From Exiguobacterium aurantiacum (GTDB taxonomy: Bacteria; Bacillota; Bacilli; Exiguobacteriales; Exiguobacteriaceae), in the NCBI RefSeq assembly GCF_024362205.1, contig NZ_CP101462.1, positions 338,501-402,500 on the forward strand: a stretch of DNA of 64,000 bases. The letters run 5' to 3'. Of this stretch, positions 8,166 to 17,065 are shown in pieces. Numbering within the stretch: position 1 is the first letter of the stretch; each line of letters begins with the position of its first letter. Made by a program: the position numbers and the translations under genes. A model generated the notes under the pieces. That model worked only from the letters and a program-made list of their open reading frames with translations. It was not told the DNA's origin and searched no databases.

Positions 8166-10115
8166 ATGAACAAAGCACTGAACTGGACGGCGACACTGGG
8201 GCTAACGACAGCGCTACTCGTCTCATCGGTCCCGATGGCGAACGCGGTAGTGGCAGAGGAGACGCCGGCACCGTCGATTGAGCAGCGTGTCGATGCCAAA
8301 CTCGAATCGATGACGCTTGAACAAAAGCTCGGTCAAATGATCATGCCAGACTTCCGATTATGGAACGGGGCGAACCATACGGCGCTCGCGACAGATGTAG
8401 CACGCGTCGTCGATCGGTTTGACCTCGGGGGTGTCATCTTGTTCGCGGAAAACGTGACCGAGACCGAACAGACGACGAAACTCGTCCACGACCTCCAAGA
8501 AGTCGTCAAACAAGACGAAAGCAACGACGTACCGCTCTTCATCACGATTGACCAAGAGGGTGGAATCGTGACACGGCTGGGGACAGGCACGAACTTGCCA
8601 GGTAACATGGCGCTCGGGGCGACACGGAGCAGCCAATACGCATACGACGCGGGGAATATTATTGGTTCGGAGTTGAACGCTCTCGGGGTGAACGTCAACT
8701 TCGGTCCGGTGCTAGACGTCAACAACAACCCGGCCAATCCGGTCATCGGCGTGCGCTCGTTCTCGAGCGACCCGGAACTTGTCGGCGAGCTCGGCTCGGC
8801 GATGACACAAGGGATTCAAGACCAGGGCGTCGCCGCGACGGCGAAGCATTTCCCGGGTCATGGTGACACGGCGGTCGACTCGCATTACGGACTCCCGATT
8901 GTCGACAAGTCGCTCGAAGACTTGCGCGGTCTCGAACTGTTGCCGTTCAAGCGGGCCATCACCGAAGGCATCGATATGATCATGACGGCACACATCGGCA
9001 TGCCGCAAATCGAAGATGAGGTCGTCAACTCACCGCGCGGCACGTTCCCGCTCCCGGCGACGCTCTCGGATGACGTCATCACGGGCGTGTTACGAGAAGA
9101 CATGGGCTATGACGGCATCGTCATCACGGACGCCTTGAACATGCAGGCGATTGCCGATAACTTCACGGAAGCGGAAGCGGTCATCAAGACGTTCGATGCG
9201 GGTGTCGATATCGCGCTCATGCCGACGATTTTACGGTCGAACGCCGATGTCGTGAAGCTCGAGACGATCTTTGACGACGTCATCGCCGCCGTCGAAGACG
9301 GACGTTTGTCAGAAGAGAAGATTGATGCGGCGGTCGAGCGGATTTTGACGCTCAAAGCGGAGCGCGGCATTTGGCAAGAGTCGGTCGACACGACAACGCT
9401 CGAGGCGAAGCTCGCCGAAGCGAATGCGGTCGTCGGCAGTGCCGAGCATAAAGCGAAAGAACGTGAAATCGCCGAGGCGGCCGTCACGCTCGTGAAAAAC
9501 GACGACAAGACCCTTCCGTTCAAACCGAAAAAAGGCGAGACGGTCCTCGTCTTGTCACCGGCGAAAGACCAGACGGACAGCATGATCAAGACGATCAAGT
9601 CGCTTGAGAAGAACGCCGGCAACATGAAGCAAGTGAACGTCATCGCCGCGAACTATACGGCATCGACGAAACACTTGGATCAAAACCCGGCATTGAAAGA
9701 AAAACTCGACGCGGCCGACTATATCATCGTCGGATCGAACGTCAATAACAGCGCCAAGCTGAAATCGACGTCGGCTGATAACTACGTGCCGGCTGAAGTG
9801 TTCCGTTACGCGAACGAGACGGGCAAGAAGTCAGTCTTGCTCAGCCTGCGCAACCCGTACGATGTGGCGGTTCAACCGGACGCACCGGCCCAGCTCATCA
9901 TCTACGGCTTCAAAGGTGACCCGAACGGACCGGACTCTGAGGCGGGAAATGCCAAATCGGCAGGACCGAACCTCCCGGCCGGCATTCGTGCCATCTTCGG
10001 TGAAGTCAAACCGACGGGCAAACTCCCAGTCGACGTACCGACGTTCGAGAACGGCGTGTTCGGAGACGACTTGCACCTCGAGTTTGGTGACGGATTCCGC
10101 AACTGGAACAAGTAA
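8166..10115 (+). CDS. nagZ: Secreted beta-N-acetylglucosaminidase NagZ (GH3)
   Basis: A 649-residue GH3 enzyme that removes GlcNAc from muropeptides. A signal peptide ends near residue 27 (VPMANA), so it acts outside the cell, as B. subtilis NagZ (YbbD) does. KHFPGHGDTAVDSH gives the His/Asp dyad typical of GH3 N-acetylglucosaminidases, and the nucleophile Asp lies in VITDALNM. The C-terminal alpha/beta domain follows from about residue 430. ATG 8166 was chosen for AAAAAGGAG upstream; an in-frame GTG at 8088 would start inside the leader terminator. Its product MurNAc feeds the mur genes at 17,066-21,900. Confidence 0.95.
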   Translation: MNKALNWTATLGLTTALLVSSVPMANAVVAEETPAPSIEQRVDAKLESMTLEQKLGQMIMPDFRLWNGANHTALATDVARVVDRFDLGGVILFAENVTETEQTTKLVHDLQEVVKQDESNDVPLFITIDQEGGIVTRLGTGTNLPGNMALGATRSSQYAYDAGNIIGSELNALGVNVNFGPVLDVNNNPANPVIGVRSFSSDPELVGELGSAMTQGIQDQGVAATAKHFPGHGDTAVDSHYGLPIVDKSLEDLRGLELLPFKRAITEGIDMIMTAHIGMPQIEDEVVNSPRGTFPLPATLSDDVITGVLREDMGYDGIVITDALNMQAIADNFTEAEAVIKTFDAGVDIALMPTILRSNADVVKLETIFDDVIAAVEDGRLSEEKIDAAVERILTLKAERGIWQESVDTTTLEAKLAEANAVVGSAEHKAKEREIAEAAVTLVKNDDKTLPFKPKKGETVLVLSPAKDQTDSMIKTIKSLEKNAGNMKQVNVIAANYTASTKHLDQNPALKEKLDAADYIIVGSNVNNSAKLKSTSADNYVPAEVFRYANETGKKSVLLSLRNPYDVAVQPDAPAQLIIYGFKGDPNGPDSEAGNAKSAGPNLPAGIRAIFGEVKPTGKLPVDVPTFENGVFGDDLHLEFGDGFRNWNK

Positions 10116-10123
10116 GCAAAAAC

Positions 10124-10155
10124 AACAGCGAGCGCCCATTAGGGTGCTCGCTGTT
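10124..10155. terminator. Terminator between nagZ and degV
   Basis: AACAGCGAGC (10124-10133) pairs with GCTCGCTGTT (10146-10155). It is A-rich before and T-rich after, so it can serve both convergent genes. Confidence 0.8.
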
Positions 10156-10168
10156 TGTCATTTAACTA

Positions 10169-11014
10169 TCACGCCTCAAAATAACCGACGACGAGAAGGC
10201 CTGGGCCCGTATGCGCTCCGATGGCCGAACCGACAATCGTTTTCGTGACGCTCGCCGGGTTCATATGCTGCCGAAGCAACGCCTCGAACTGATCGGCCTT
10301 GACTGGATCATCGCCGTGGCCGATGAAGACATGCCCACCATCAACAAGCGGCTTCGATTCGGTCATCCACTCAGCGATGCGGCGCATCACCTTCTTGTGC
10401 CCGCGCACCTTCTCGATTGGGACGAGCTTGCCGTCTTCGACCGTCAGGAGTGGTAAAATCGTCAATAAGTCCCCGATGAACGCGCTCGCTTTCGAGACGC
10501 GGCCCCCGCGCATCAAATACTCGAGCGATTCGACCGTGAACAAATGACGAATCTTGCCGACGAGCGACGTCGCGTAGGCGACCGTCTCTTCGTACGAGTG
10601 GTCCTGCCCATATTCGGCGACCGTTTTGACGAACAATCCTTGGCCGACGGAAGCGGCACGCGTATCAAGAATATGGAACGTGCTGTTCGGGTATTCTTCT
10701 TTAAGTAGGTTTCCGACCATGACGGCCGTTTGATAAGTGCCTGAGAGCTCACCCGAGAAGGCGAGGTACAGGAACGGGATTTCCGATTCGAGATGTTGAC
10801 GGAAACAATGTTCGAGCCGGGCCGCCTCGATTTGGAACGTCTTCGGCGCCTTCCCGGCACGCATCGCATCGTATACGTCTTTCGGTTGAATCGTCTCCCC
10901 GTCTAAAAACTCCTCATTGTCGATGATGACGCCGAGTGGCAACACCTCGAGGCCGTACTCGACGACTTGGTCTTGGGTCAAATCAGCGCCGGTGTCGGTT
11001 ATGATTTTAAACAT
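10169..11014 (-). CDS. DegV-family fatty-acid-binding protein
   Basis: A 281-residue DegV (EDD-fold) protein. It starts with the family signature FKIITDTGADLT and contains LYLAFSGELSGTYQTA and SLEYLMRGGRVSKASAF, the loops that hold a fatty acid carboxylate. DegV-type FakB proteins present fatty acids to the kinase FakA. The gene begins four bases after the lipL stop, with GAGGAGTG as its site, so it is translationally linked with an acyl-transfer gene. That pairing suits a role in handling medium or long acyl chains, which is inference. Confidence 0.92.
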   Translation of the reverse strand: MFKIITDTGADLTQDQVVEYGLEVLPLGVIIDNEEFLDGETIQPKDVYDAMRAGKAPKTFQIEAARLEHCFRQHLESEIPFLYLAFSGELSGTYQTAVMVGNLLKEEYPNSTFHILDTRAASVGQGLFVKTVAEYGQDHSYEETVAYATSLVGKIRHLFTVESLEYLMRGGRVSKASAFIGDLLTILPLLTVEDGKLVPIEKVRGHKKVMRRIAEWMTESKPLVDGGHVFIGHGDDPVKADQFEALLRQHMNPASVTKTIVGSAIGAHTGPGLLVVGYFEA

Positions 11015-11018
11015 GCGG

Positions 11019-11861
11019 TCACTCCTCTGCTAATTGTTGTTCAATCTCGCGAATCGGTTCATTACGTTTCCACATCCGATCGAGCTGGGTGATGAGGGTC
11101 GTTTGTTCGTCCGTGTCGAGCGTGCCTGGTATGAGTTGGCTCACGCTGCTGAGTACGGTGTAGGCGCGACGCAACACGTCGTCGACGGTGAGTGGGATGC
11201 CGAGCAAGTCTTCGAGTGACGCCATCGTCTCAGGGACGATGGCCGGGTAGATGAACTTTGTCGCTTCGCCTTGGATGGCGCGCTCATAAAAATCACGGAT
11301 GAGAGCGGCGCGTTCACTCCCGCTCTTGCGGACACTCAAATAAATTTGGACGGCGACACCGCCACGGACACGGCGCTGTGAGATGCCGGCGAACTTCTTG
11401 CCGCCGATGGACAAGTCGAAACTGCCGGGGCAGTAAGACCCAACGATTTCGCCAGCGACAATGTCTGTCGTCACGTCTTGAAACATGAGTTGGATGAGCG
11501 ATGTCATCGCCTCATAACCGCTGTCGATTTGAATTCCGTCTTTCTCAGGTAAAATTAAAGATAAGTTCAGTACGTCTTCATCTAAGACGACGGCGAGCCC
11601 TCCTGAATTTCGCACGACGGGACGGAATCCGTGTTCATGGAGAAAACGGATGCCATCCGACAAGTGGGGCAGGCGGGCGTCTTGAATGCCGAGCACAACC
11701 GTGTTTAGATGGACCCAGGCCCGCAGGACGGCACCTGACGTCACGGTCGACGCACAGAGCGTGTCGTCCGTCGCGAACGATTGCTCGGCTTGAAACGCGG
11801 GGCCGAGCGAGGACTGATCGATGACACGGTAGGTCGGTTGTTGTAATAATGGATGGGTCAT
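11019..11861 (-). CDS. lipL: Octanoyl-[GcvH]:protein N-octanoyltransferase LipL
   Basis: A 280-residue amidotransferase that moves octanoyl groups from GcvH to the E2 subunits of oxo-acid dehydrogenases, the last transfer in the Bacillus lipoate relay. Matches to B. subtilis LipL are close: HLNTVVLGIQDARLP, VVRNSGGLAVVLD, GSYCPGSFDLS with the catalytic Cys, GGKKFAGISQRR and FIYPAIVPETMASL. Two ATGs lie 6 bases apart; I chose the inner one because AAAGGA is then 9 bases upstream. It heads the lipL-degV operon. With lipM and lipA nearby the whole relay except GcvH is encoded here. Confidence 0.95.
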   Translation of the reverse strand: MTHPLLQQPTYRVIDQSSLGPAFQAEQSFATDDTLCASTVTSGAVLRAWVHLNTVVLGIQDARLPHLSDGIRFLHEHGFRPVVRNSGGLAVVLDEDVLNLSLILPEKDGIQIDSGYEAMTSLIQLMFQDVTTDIVAGEIVGSYCPGSFDLSIGGKKFAGISQRRVRGGVAVQIYLSVRKSGSERAALIRDFYERAIQGEATKFIYPAIVPETMASLEDLLGIPLTVDDVLRRAYTVLSSVSQLIPGTLDTDEQTTLITQLDRMWKRNEPIREIEQQLAEE

Positions 11862-11890
11862 ATACATAATTCCTTTTCAATGAATAATTT

Positions 11891-11913
11891 CCTCCCCATT
11901 ATAGCATGGGAGG
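11891..11913 (-). promoter_or_regulatory. lipL promoter -10 inside a CCTCCC/GGGAGG dyad
   Basis: The minus-strand TATAAT (11898-11903) sits in the loop of an inverted repeat CCTCCC (11891-11896) / GGGAGG (11908-11913). I see no convincing -35. The dyad could be an operator for lipL-degV. Confidence 0.45.
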
Positions 11914-11967
11914 AACAACGCGCTAGAAGTCGAATCCAATCACTAATGAAACGTAGGGGGCAACGTC

Positions 11968-13263
11968 ATGTACACGTCACGAGGTCAATTATCAGGGTCG
12001 AAAGTATTCAAAGATCCGGTTCACCGCTATATATACGTCTATGACCATCTCGTCTGGGAATTGATCAATACGAAAGAGTTTCAACGGTTACGGCGCATCA
12101 AGCAGCTCGGGACTTCTTTTTTGACGTTCCATGGTGCCGAGCATACCCGGTTCCACCATTCGCTCGGGGTGTATGAGATCGCTCGGCAACTGATTGACCA
12201 GTTTCATGAGTATCCGGAGTGGGACGACCGCAATCGTGAGCTGTTGCTCGCGGCGGCACTGCTCCACGACGTCGGCCACGGTCCATTCTCGCATGCGTTC
12301 GAGCACGTCTTCGCCGTCCGTCACGAGGTGTGGACCGAACGGATCATCCTCGGCGACACGGAAGTGAACAAAGTACTGTCCGAGATGGGCGTCGGCTTCC
12401 CGGAAGAAGTGGCGGCCATCATCAATAAGACGCACCCGAACCGCTTGCTCGTCAATATTCTCAGTTCGCAGCTCGACGTCGACCGGATGGACTATCTGCT
12501 CCGCGACGCGCATTTCGCTGGCGTCAGTTACGGCAAGTTCGACCTCGAACGCATGCTTCGGGTGCTGCGTCCGGACGAGGACCAAGTCGTCGTCAAACAG
12601 TCGGGGATGCATACGATCGAGGACTATATCATGCGCCGTTATCAGATGTACTGGCAAGTGTATTTGCACCCGGCAACGCGGTCGAGCGACTTGTTGCTCA
12701 AGGCCGTGCTCGAGCGGGCGCAAGAACTGTACGAGTCGGGCTACGCGTTCGAGATGACCCCGAAGCACTTCTTGCCGATTTTCAACCATGAAGATATGAC
12801 GCTCGAGCATTATTTAAAGCTCGACGAGACAATCGTCTATTTCTATTTCCAAGAATGGATGGATGAGGCAGACCCGATCTTAGCGGATCTCGCGAGCCGT
12901 TTCGTCAACCGTCGTCTGTTGAAATATAAGAATTTCCCGGAAGCGAACCGCGTCCGCTACATGGACCGTCTTCGTTCGACGATGGAGTCAATCGGTTTGC
13001 CGACCCGCTACTACTTGCTCGAGGACCAGCTCAGCCAATTGCCGTACGATTTATACAAAGGGCACGGGAAATATGAAGGCATCTACCTCAAAATGAATGA
13101 CGGCGACCGTCGGGAGATCTCGGAAGTGTCGATGCTCGTCCAATCGATTTTAAACTCACGGCAATCCGACGAGAAGATTTATTATCCGGAGGACGTGCTG
13201 CTCAACTTGAAAGATCATGCGTCAGAGAAGACATGGATGTTGTCAACGTTACGGGGCGATTGA
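11968..13263 (+). CDS. HD-superfamily phosphohydrolase (YwfO type, dNTPase-like)
   Basis: A 431-residue HD-domain enzyme. The metal site is given by FHHSLGVYEIA, LLHDVGHGPFSHAFE and a later DVDRMDYLLRDA; these are typical of dGTPase/SAMHD1-like hydrolases. Length and N-terminus (VFKDPVHRYIYVYDHLVWELI) match B. subtilis YwfO (433 residues), which hydrolyses deoxynucleotides. In B. subtilis this gene is also a near neighbour of lipL, so the order is old. GTAGGGGG precedes the ATG. The next gene begins 23 bases after its stop. Confidence 0.9.
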   Translation: MYTSRGQLSGSKVFKDPVHRYIYVYDHLVWELINTKEFQRLRRIKQLGTSFLTFHGAEHTRFHHSLGVYEIARQLIDQFHEYPEWDDRNRELLLAAALLHDVGHGPFSHAFEHVFAVRHEVWTERIILGDTEVNKVLSEMGVGFPEEVAAIINKTHPNRLLVNILSSQLDVDRMDYLLRDAHFAGVSYGKFDLERMLRVLRPDEDQVVVKQSGMHTIEDYIMRRYQMYWQVYLHPATRSSDLLLKAVLERAQELYESGYAFEMTPKHFLPIFNHEDMTLEHYLKLDETIVYFYFQEWMDEADPILADLASRFVNRRLLKYKNFPEANRVRYMDRLRSTMESIGLPTRYYLLEDQLSQLPYDLYKGHGKYEGIYLKMNDGDRREISEVSMLVQSILNSRQSDEKIYYPEDVLLNLKDHASEKTWMLSTLRGD

Positions 13264-13286
13264 ATCGTTGAAAAGGAAGTGACACC

Positions 13287-14873
13287 ATGGGGGTTGGCAC
13301 ATTGGTCGGCGGAATCGGCATCTTCCTGCTCGGAATGATGCTGTTGACGGATACGTTGAAAAACATGGCCGGAGAACGGCTCCGGCAACGGTTGAATCGC
13401 TTGGCCGAAGGACCGGTTTCGGGTGCGTTTCTCGGGGCGATGATGACGACGCTGTTTCAATCCTCGACCGTGACGACGCTCATGACAATCAGTTTCGTCA
13501 GCGCCGGCTTGTTGACGTTCACCCAAGCGCTCACGCTCGTCATCGGGGCGAACGCCGGCAGCGCGACGACAGGATGGATCGTGGCGCTCTTAGGTTATAA
13601 CGTCGACATCCGCGAACTATTGCTCCCGCTCATCGGGGTCGGCATGGCGCTCCGATTGATCGGGCGGCGCGTCAAGCGCATCGGCATGCTCATGGTCGGG
13701 CTCGGTCTGATTTTCGTCGGCATCGGGACGCTCCAAGAGGCGATGCGCGACGTCGTCACATTCTCGTTCGCCGGTTGGGAAGCGGACACACCGCTGCATC
13801 AATTCGCGCTGCTCGGGACCGGCCTACTCATGACCGTCTTGTTACAGTCCTCGAGCATCGGTCTCGTCTTGACGATGACGGCGCTCGCGACCGATACGGT
13901 GACGCTCGCCCAAGCCTGTCTGCTCGTGCTCGGACAAAGCGCCGGGACGAGTCTCGTCGTCGCCATCGGGTCGATTGGAGGCTGGAAGTCGGCCCGTCGC
14001 ATCGTCTTGGCGCACGTGCTCGTCCACGGCTCGATTCTACTCATCGGCTGGCTGACGTTCCCGCTCTTGTTCGGTGTCGTGAACGGTGTGGCCGACCGCC
14101 TCAACTGGAACGAACTGTTGCGGCTCGCCTTGTTCCACACCTCGTTCCATCTGCTCGGGGTGTTCACGTTCCTGCCGTTCCATGAGGCGTTCAGTCGTCA
14201 GTTGCTCCAGTGGATCCCGAGCCGGGCGGAAAAGCTGACCCGGTTCCTCGACCCGAATATGGCACGCATCCCGACGGTCGCGCTCGAGGCGGCGCGGCGC
14301 TCGTTAATTGAGATTGAGCGCTATTTGGCCAAAGAGACGCAACTTTTGCTGACCGAGGCACGTAAACGCGACGACGAGCTCCAACTCGTCGAGAAGACGC
14401 TCGGCGACGTCCGTGTCTTTTTGAGCACGATTCAATTGGAAGAAGGGCGAGGACGCAACGACTATGGCCAACATTTGTCGCTGCTCCATACAATCGACCA
14501 CTTGGAACGGTGGCTGTTCGTCATGCGGGAAGTCGACCCGGTCGACGCGCTCCGGGATACGGACTTCTTGGTCGCGCGCCAGCTCGTCTTGCATGAACTC
14601 GACATGGTCGAGACGCTCAATCATCACACGCCCCCGGAAGAGTCGCGGCAGTGGAAGACGGCCTCGAAACAGCTCGCCGAATATCGAAAAGCGCACCGGG
14701 CCGAACTGCTCGAGGAGACGGCGGCCAACCAGCTCGAGATGGACCAGACGATTCAAAAAGTGCAGGCGCTCCTCTGGCTCGACCGGATCGGCTATCATAT
14801 TTGGCGGGCGACGCGTCATCTGATTAAACCGACCGTGCCGAGCGAGCGGTTTGAAGTGAATCTAGAAGACTAA
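13287..14873 (+). CDS. Na/Pi cotransporter family protein with PhoU-like tail
   Basis: A 528-residue membrane protein. The first 300 residues contain about eight hydrophobic segments and two QSS repeats of the NptA/Na_Pi_cotrans family (FQSSTVTTLMTISFV with GANAGSATTG, and LLQSSSIGLVLTMTA with GQSAGTSL), which form the substrate site. Residues from about 330 to the end are helical and PhoU-like. Such proteins carry out sodium-driven phosphate movement or its control; the direction here is unknown. AAAGGAAGTG is the binding site, and the gene probably reads through from the HD phosphohydrolase. Confidence 0.9.
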   Translation: MGVGTLVGGIGIFLLGMMLLTDTLKNMAGERLRQRLNRLAEGPVSGAFLGAMMTTLFQSSTVTTLMTISFVSAGLLTFTQALTLVIGANAGSATTGWIVALLGYNVDIRELLLPLIGVGMALRLIGRRVKRIGMLMVGLGLIFVGIGTLQEAMRDVVTFSFAGWEADTPLHQFALLGTGLLMTVLLQSSSIGLVLTMTALATDTVTLAQACLLVLGQSAGTSLVVAIGSIGGWKSARRIVLAHVLVHGSILLIGWLTFPLLFGVVNGVADRLNWNELLRLALFHTSFHLLGVFTFLPFHEAFSRQLLQWIPSRAEKLTRFLDPNMARIPTVALEAARRSLIEIERYLAKETQLLLTEARKRDDELQLVEKTLGDVRVFLSTIQLEEGRGRNDYGQHLSLLHTIDHLERWLFVMREVDPVDALRDTDFLVARQLVLHELDMVETLNHHTPPEESRQWKTASKQLAEYRKAHRAELLEETAANQLEMDQTIQKVQALLWLDRIGYHIWRATRHLIKPTVPSERFEVNLED

Positions 14874-14877
14874 AAAA

Positions 14878-14907
14878 CGACCGCCCTCCGAGATGGAAGG
14901 GCGGTCG
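14878..14907. terminator. Bidirectional terminator
   Basis: CGACCGCCCT (14878-14887) pairs with AGGGCGGTCG (14898-14907), 10 bp. It has an A-run before it and a T-rich stretch after, serving the convergent Na/Pi and tautomerase genes. Confidence 0.85.
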
Positions 14908-14913
14908 CTGTGT

Positions 14914-15102
14914 TTACTTCTTATCCGCGTGCATCACGCCGGCTTGGCCGTAGTGCGTCGCGTCCATCTCTTCGATGAAGACGGTGATGTTTTCTTTCGG
15001 GGCGTTCGTCGTCTCGGAGACAGCGTCCGTCACTTTTTCAATCAACGCACGTTTTTGTTCGACCGTGCGGCCTGGAAGCATTTTAACCGTTACGTATGGC
15101 AT
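14914..15102 (-). CDS. 4-oxalocrotonate tautomerase-family protein
   Basis: A 62-residue protein of the small tautomerase family. Pro2 after the initiator Met (MPYVTVKMLPGRT) becomes the N-terminal catalytic base, and the family pattern continues with KRALIEKVTDAVSE and NITVFIEEM. It resembles B. subtilis YwhB, a promiscuous tautomerase of unknown physiological substrate. AGGAGG lies at a good distance upstream. It stands alone between a terminator and the release-factor-like gene. Confidence 0.93.
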   Translation of the reverse strand: MPYVTVKMLPGRTVEQKRALIEKVTDAVSETTNAPKENITVFIEEMDATHYGQAGVMHADKK

Positions 15103-15168
15103 ATCATTTCCTCCTTTTTCTCGTTCACTTATAGTTTAGTGAATCAGAGGGCGTGAGGAAAGGACAAA

Positions 15169-15948
15169 TCATTGAAACGCGGCTTCGATAATGTGCGATT
15201 CACTCGACTTTGATAAATTCTTATGCACGATGCGCTCCGGTTTCGTCCTTAGCTCGTCACGGAACGAGTTGGCCAGTTCGGCTTCACCGATGACGACCAG
15301 CCCTTCCCAATCGTGAGCGCTTTTCATCTGTTCGACCGTTTGGGCAAGGTCCCGGTAAAAGCGGTTCAAGTTTTCGGCGAGGCGACGATCGAACTTATCG
15401 ACTTGTGAACTGCTCGAAGCCATCCGGTCGCCGGAAGCCGTTCCTTCGAATCGGACCCATTCTTCCGTCTCGGGATCGAATGCGAACGAGAAGGCGGCAT
15501 CGACATGACCGAGCGAGGTGTCGAGGACAGTCACGTGGTCTAGATTTGGCAAGATGACGCCCGTCGCTGGATACTTCGCCTGTAGCGCCTCGAGCGGTTC
15601 GAGCACCGGTTTCGTCTCCCAATGGAGCGCCGTCTCGACATCATGCTGTAAATAGTATGCCTCGAACAGGTTGTTCTGTTCTGAAGCGAAGATGATTAGG
15701 CTACGAGCGAGATCATTTCGATGTTTGCCAAGCTCATCTTCAACTTGTTTGCGTAGTTTTTTGAAGCTATTCAGCTGAGTCTCGTCCCCAGACGCTTCCG
15801 AGTATTCCCCGAGGCGTTTCAAGCCGTTCTTCAAATGGATATTCCAGTCGCCTTGTTGCTTCGGTCCCGTATTCAGATAAATCGATAACACACACTTGTC
15901 CTTGCACTCGACATCACGTAAACGTTTCAGATCACTCGCTAATCCCAT
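15169..15948 (-). CDS. Bacterial aeRF1-like (VLRF1/baeRF) protein
   Basis: A 259-residue soluble protein. The N-terminal pattern LKRLRDVECKDKCVLSIYLNTGP, the central VTVLDTSLGHVDAAFSF and the C-terminal WEGLVVIGEAELANSF fit the bacterial relatives of archaeo-eukaryotic release factor eRF1 (baeRF/VLRF1 group), thought to act on stalled ribosomes or their products. I base this on overall pattern; no GGQ-like motif is seen. Three ATGs stand in a row; the third is chosen because AAGGAGG is then 7 bases upstream. Confidence 0.6.
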   Translation of the reverse strand: MGLASDLKRLRDVECKDKCVLSIYLNTGPKQQGDWNIHLKNGLKRLGEYSEASGDETQLNSFKKLRKQVEDELGKHRNDLARSLIIFASEQNNLFEAYYLQHDVETALHWETKPVLEPLEALQAKYPATGVILPNLDHVTVLDTSLGHVDAAFSFAFDPETEEWVRFEGTASGDRMASSSSQVDKFDRRLAENLNRFYRDLAQTVEQMKSAHDWEGLVVIGEAELANSFRDELRTKPERIVHKNLSKSSESHIIEAAFQ

Positions 15949-16103
15949 CATCATTCCTCCTTAAAATTTCCTTCTCTTAGTCTGTAACCTACTTGTCTAC
16001 CGCATAAACGCCAGACATGATGGGAAATCATGAAAAATCAGGTGCGAAACGGTTTCAAAGCGGGTAAGGAACAAGACAGACTAGTCGTAGGAGGAACAGG
16101 CGG

Positions 16104-16958
16104 ATGAAATGGAAGGGTAGACAGGCAAGCCGGAACGTCGAGGATCGACGGGGGCAACGTGTCGGAGGGAAAGGAATCGCGGGGATTGGTGGCGGCTTCG
16201 GTCTCATCTTGGTCATCGTCTTCACACTGCTCAACGGGGGCAATCCGGCAGACATCGTCAACAATATCGGAATTGGCGAGCCCCAGTCGTCCGAGACGTA
16301 TCAAGGCTCGGCTCGGGAAGAAGAGATGGCGGAGTTCGTCTCGGTCGTGTTGCGGGATACCGAAGAAGTGTGGACCGATATATTCGCGGAGAACGGATTG
16401 ACGTATCGGGAGCCGACGCTCGTCATCTATAAAGACCAAGTCGAATCCGCGTGCGGGATTGCCGGATCGGCGGTCGGACCGTTCTATTGTCCGGGTGACC
16501 AAAAACTATACATCGATTTAAGTTTCTATGATGACCTCAGCCAACGTTTCAACGCGCCAGGTGACTTCGCGATGGCGTACGTCGTTGCCCACGAGGTCGG
16601 CCACCACGTCCAGACGTTGCTCGGCACGACGGATGAGATCATGCCGCTTCGAAACGAGATGAGTGAGACCGAATTCAATAAATATTTGGTCCGTTTCGAA
16701 TTGCAGGCCGATTATTATGCGGGCGTCTGGGCGCATCACGCCCAAGGCATGGGTTACCTTGAGGCCGGGGATGTCGAAGAAGCGATGAACGCGGCACACC
16801 AAATTGGGGATGATACGCTTCAGAAACAGGCACGTGGTTATGTGACGCCGGATTCGTTCACCCACGGGACGTCCGAGCAACGGAAACGCTGGTTCGACAA
16901 AGGGTTCCAAAACGGGACGATTCAAGGCGGCGATACGTTCAATGCCAAAAATCTATAA
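16104..16958 (+). CDS. Neutral zinc metallopeptidase, YpfJ family, membrane anchored
   Basis: A 284-residue protein. An N-terminal Arg-rich cytosolic segment is followed by one transmembrane helix (about 30-48, GGGFGLILVIVFTLL) and an outside peptidase domain. The zinc motif HEVGHH is present (about residue 156), with the third ligand likely in FELQADYYAGVW. CGIAGSAVGPFYCPGD contains two cysteines that may be disulfide bonded. The family (Pfam Zn_peptidase, YpfJ) has no well-established substrate. AGGAGGAA precedes the ATG by about 9 bases. Confidence 0.93.
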   Translation: MKWKGRQASRNVEDRRGQRVGGKGIAGIGGGFGLILVIVFTLLNGGNPADIVNNIGIGEPQSSETYQGSAREEEMAEFVSVVLRDTEEVWTDIFAENGLTYREPTLVIYKDQVESACGIAGSAVGPFYCPGDQKLYIDLSFYDDLSQRFNAPGDFAMAYVVAHEVGHHVQTLLGTTDEIMPLRNEMSETEFNKYLVRFELQADYYAGVWAHHAQGMGYLEAGDVEEAMNAAHQIGDDTLQKQARGYVTPDSFTHGTSEQRKRWFDKGFQNGTIQGGDTFNAKNL

Positions 16959-16964
16959 CGATCG

Positions 16965-16989
16965 GGTCAAGCTTCGGCTTGGCCTTTTT
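16965..16989 (+). terminator. Terminator after the zinc peptidase
   Basis: GGTCAAGC (16965-16972) and GCTTGGCC (16977-16984) form a stem with a TTCG loop, followed by TTTTT. Confidence 0.85.
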
Positions 16990-16999
16990 CATATCCAAG

Positions 17000-17029
17000 T
17001 TGGCTTGTACAGAAAGAATCCGCTATCAT
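17000..17029 (+). promoter_or_regulatory. Candidate murR promoter
   Basis: TTGGCT (17000-17005), 18-base spacer, TATCAT (17024-17029). The hexamers are only fair, but no better pair is seen ahead of murR. Confidence 0.35.
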
Positions 17030-17065
17030 GGAAACAGAAACTAGAAGTAGGAAGGGGATGACTCG

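Noticed and set aside
14893..15156. Plus-strand frame opposite the tautomerase
   Set aside because: The 62-residue tautomerase with N-terminal Pro and an AGGAGG site explains the region.
16048..16065. cre-like sequence before the zinc peptidase gene
   Set aside because: TGAAACCGTTTCGC on the minus strand misses the consensus at three conserved positions.
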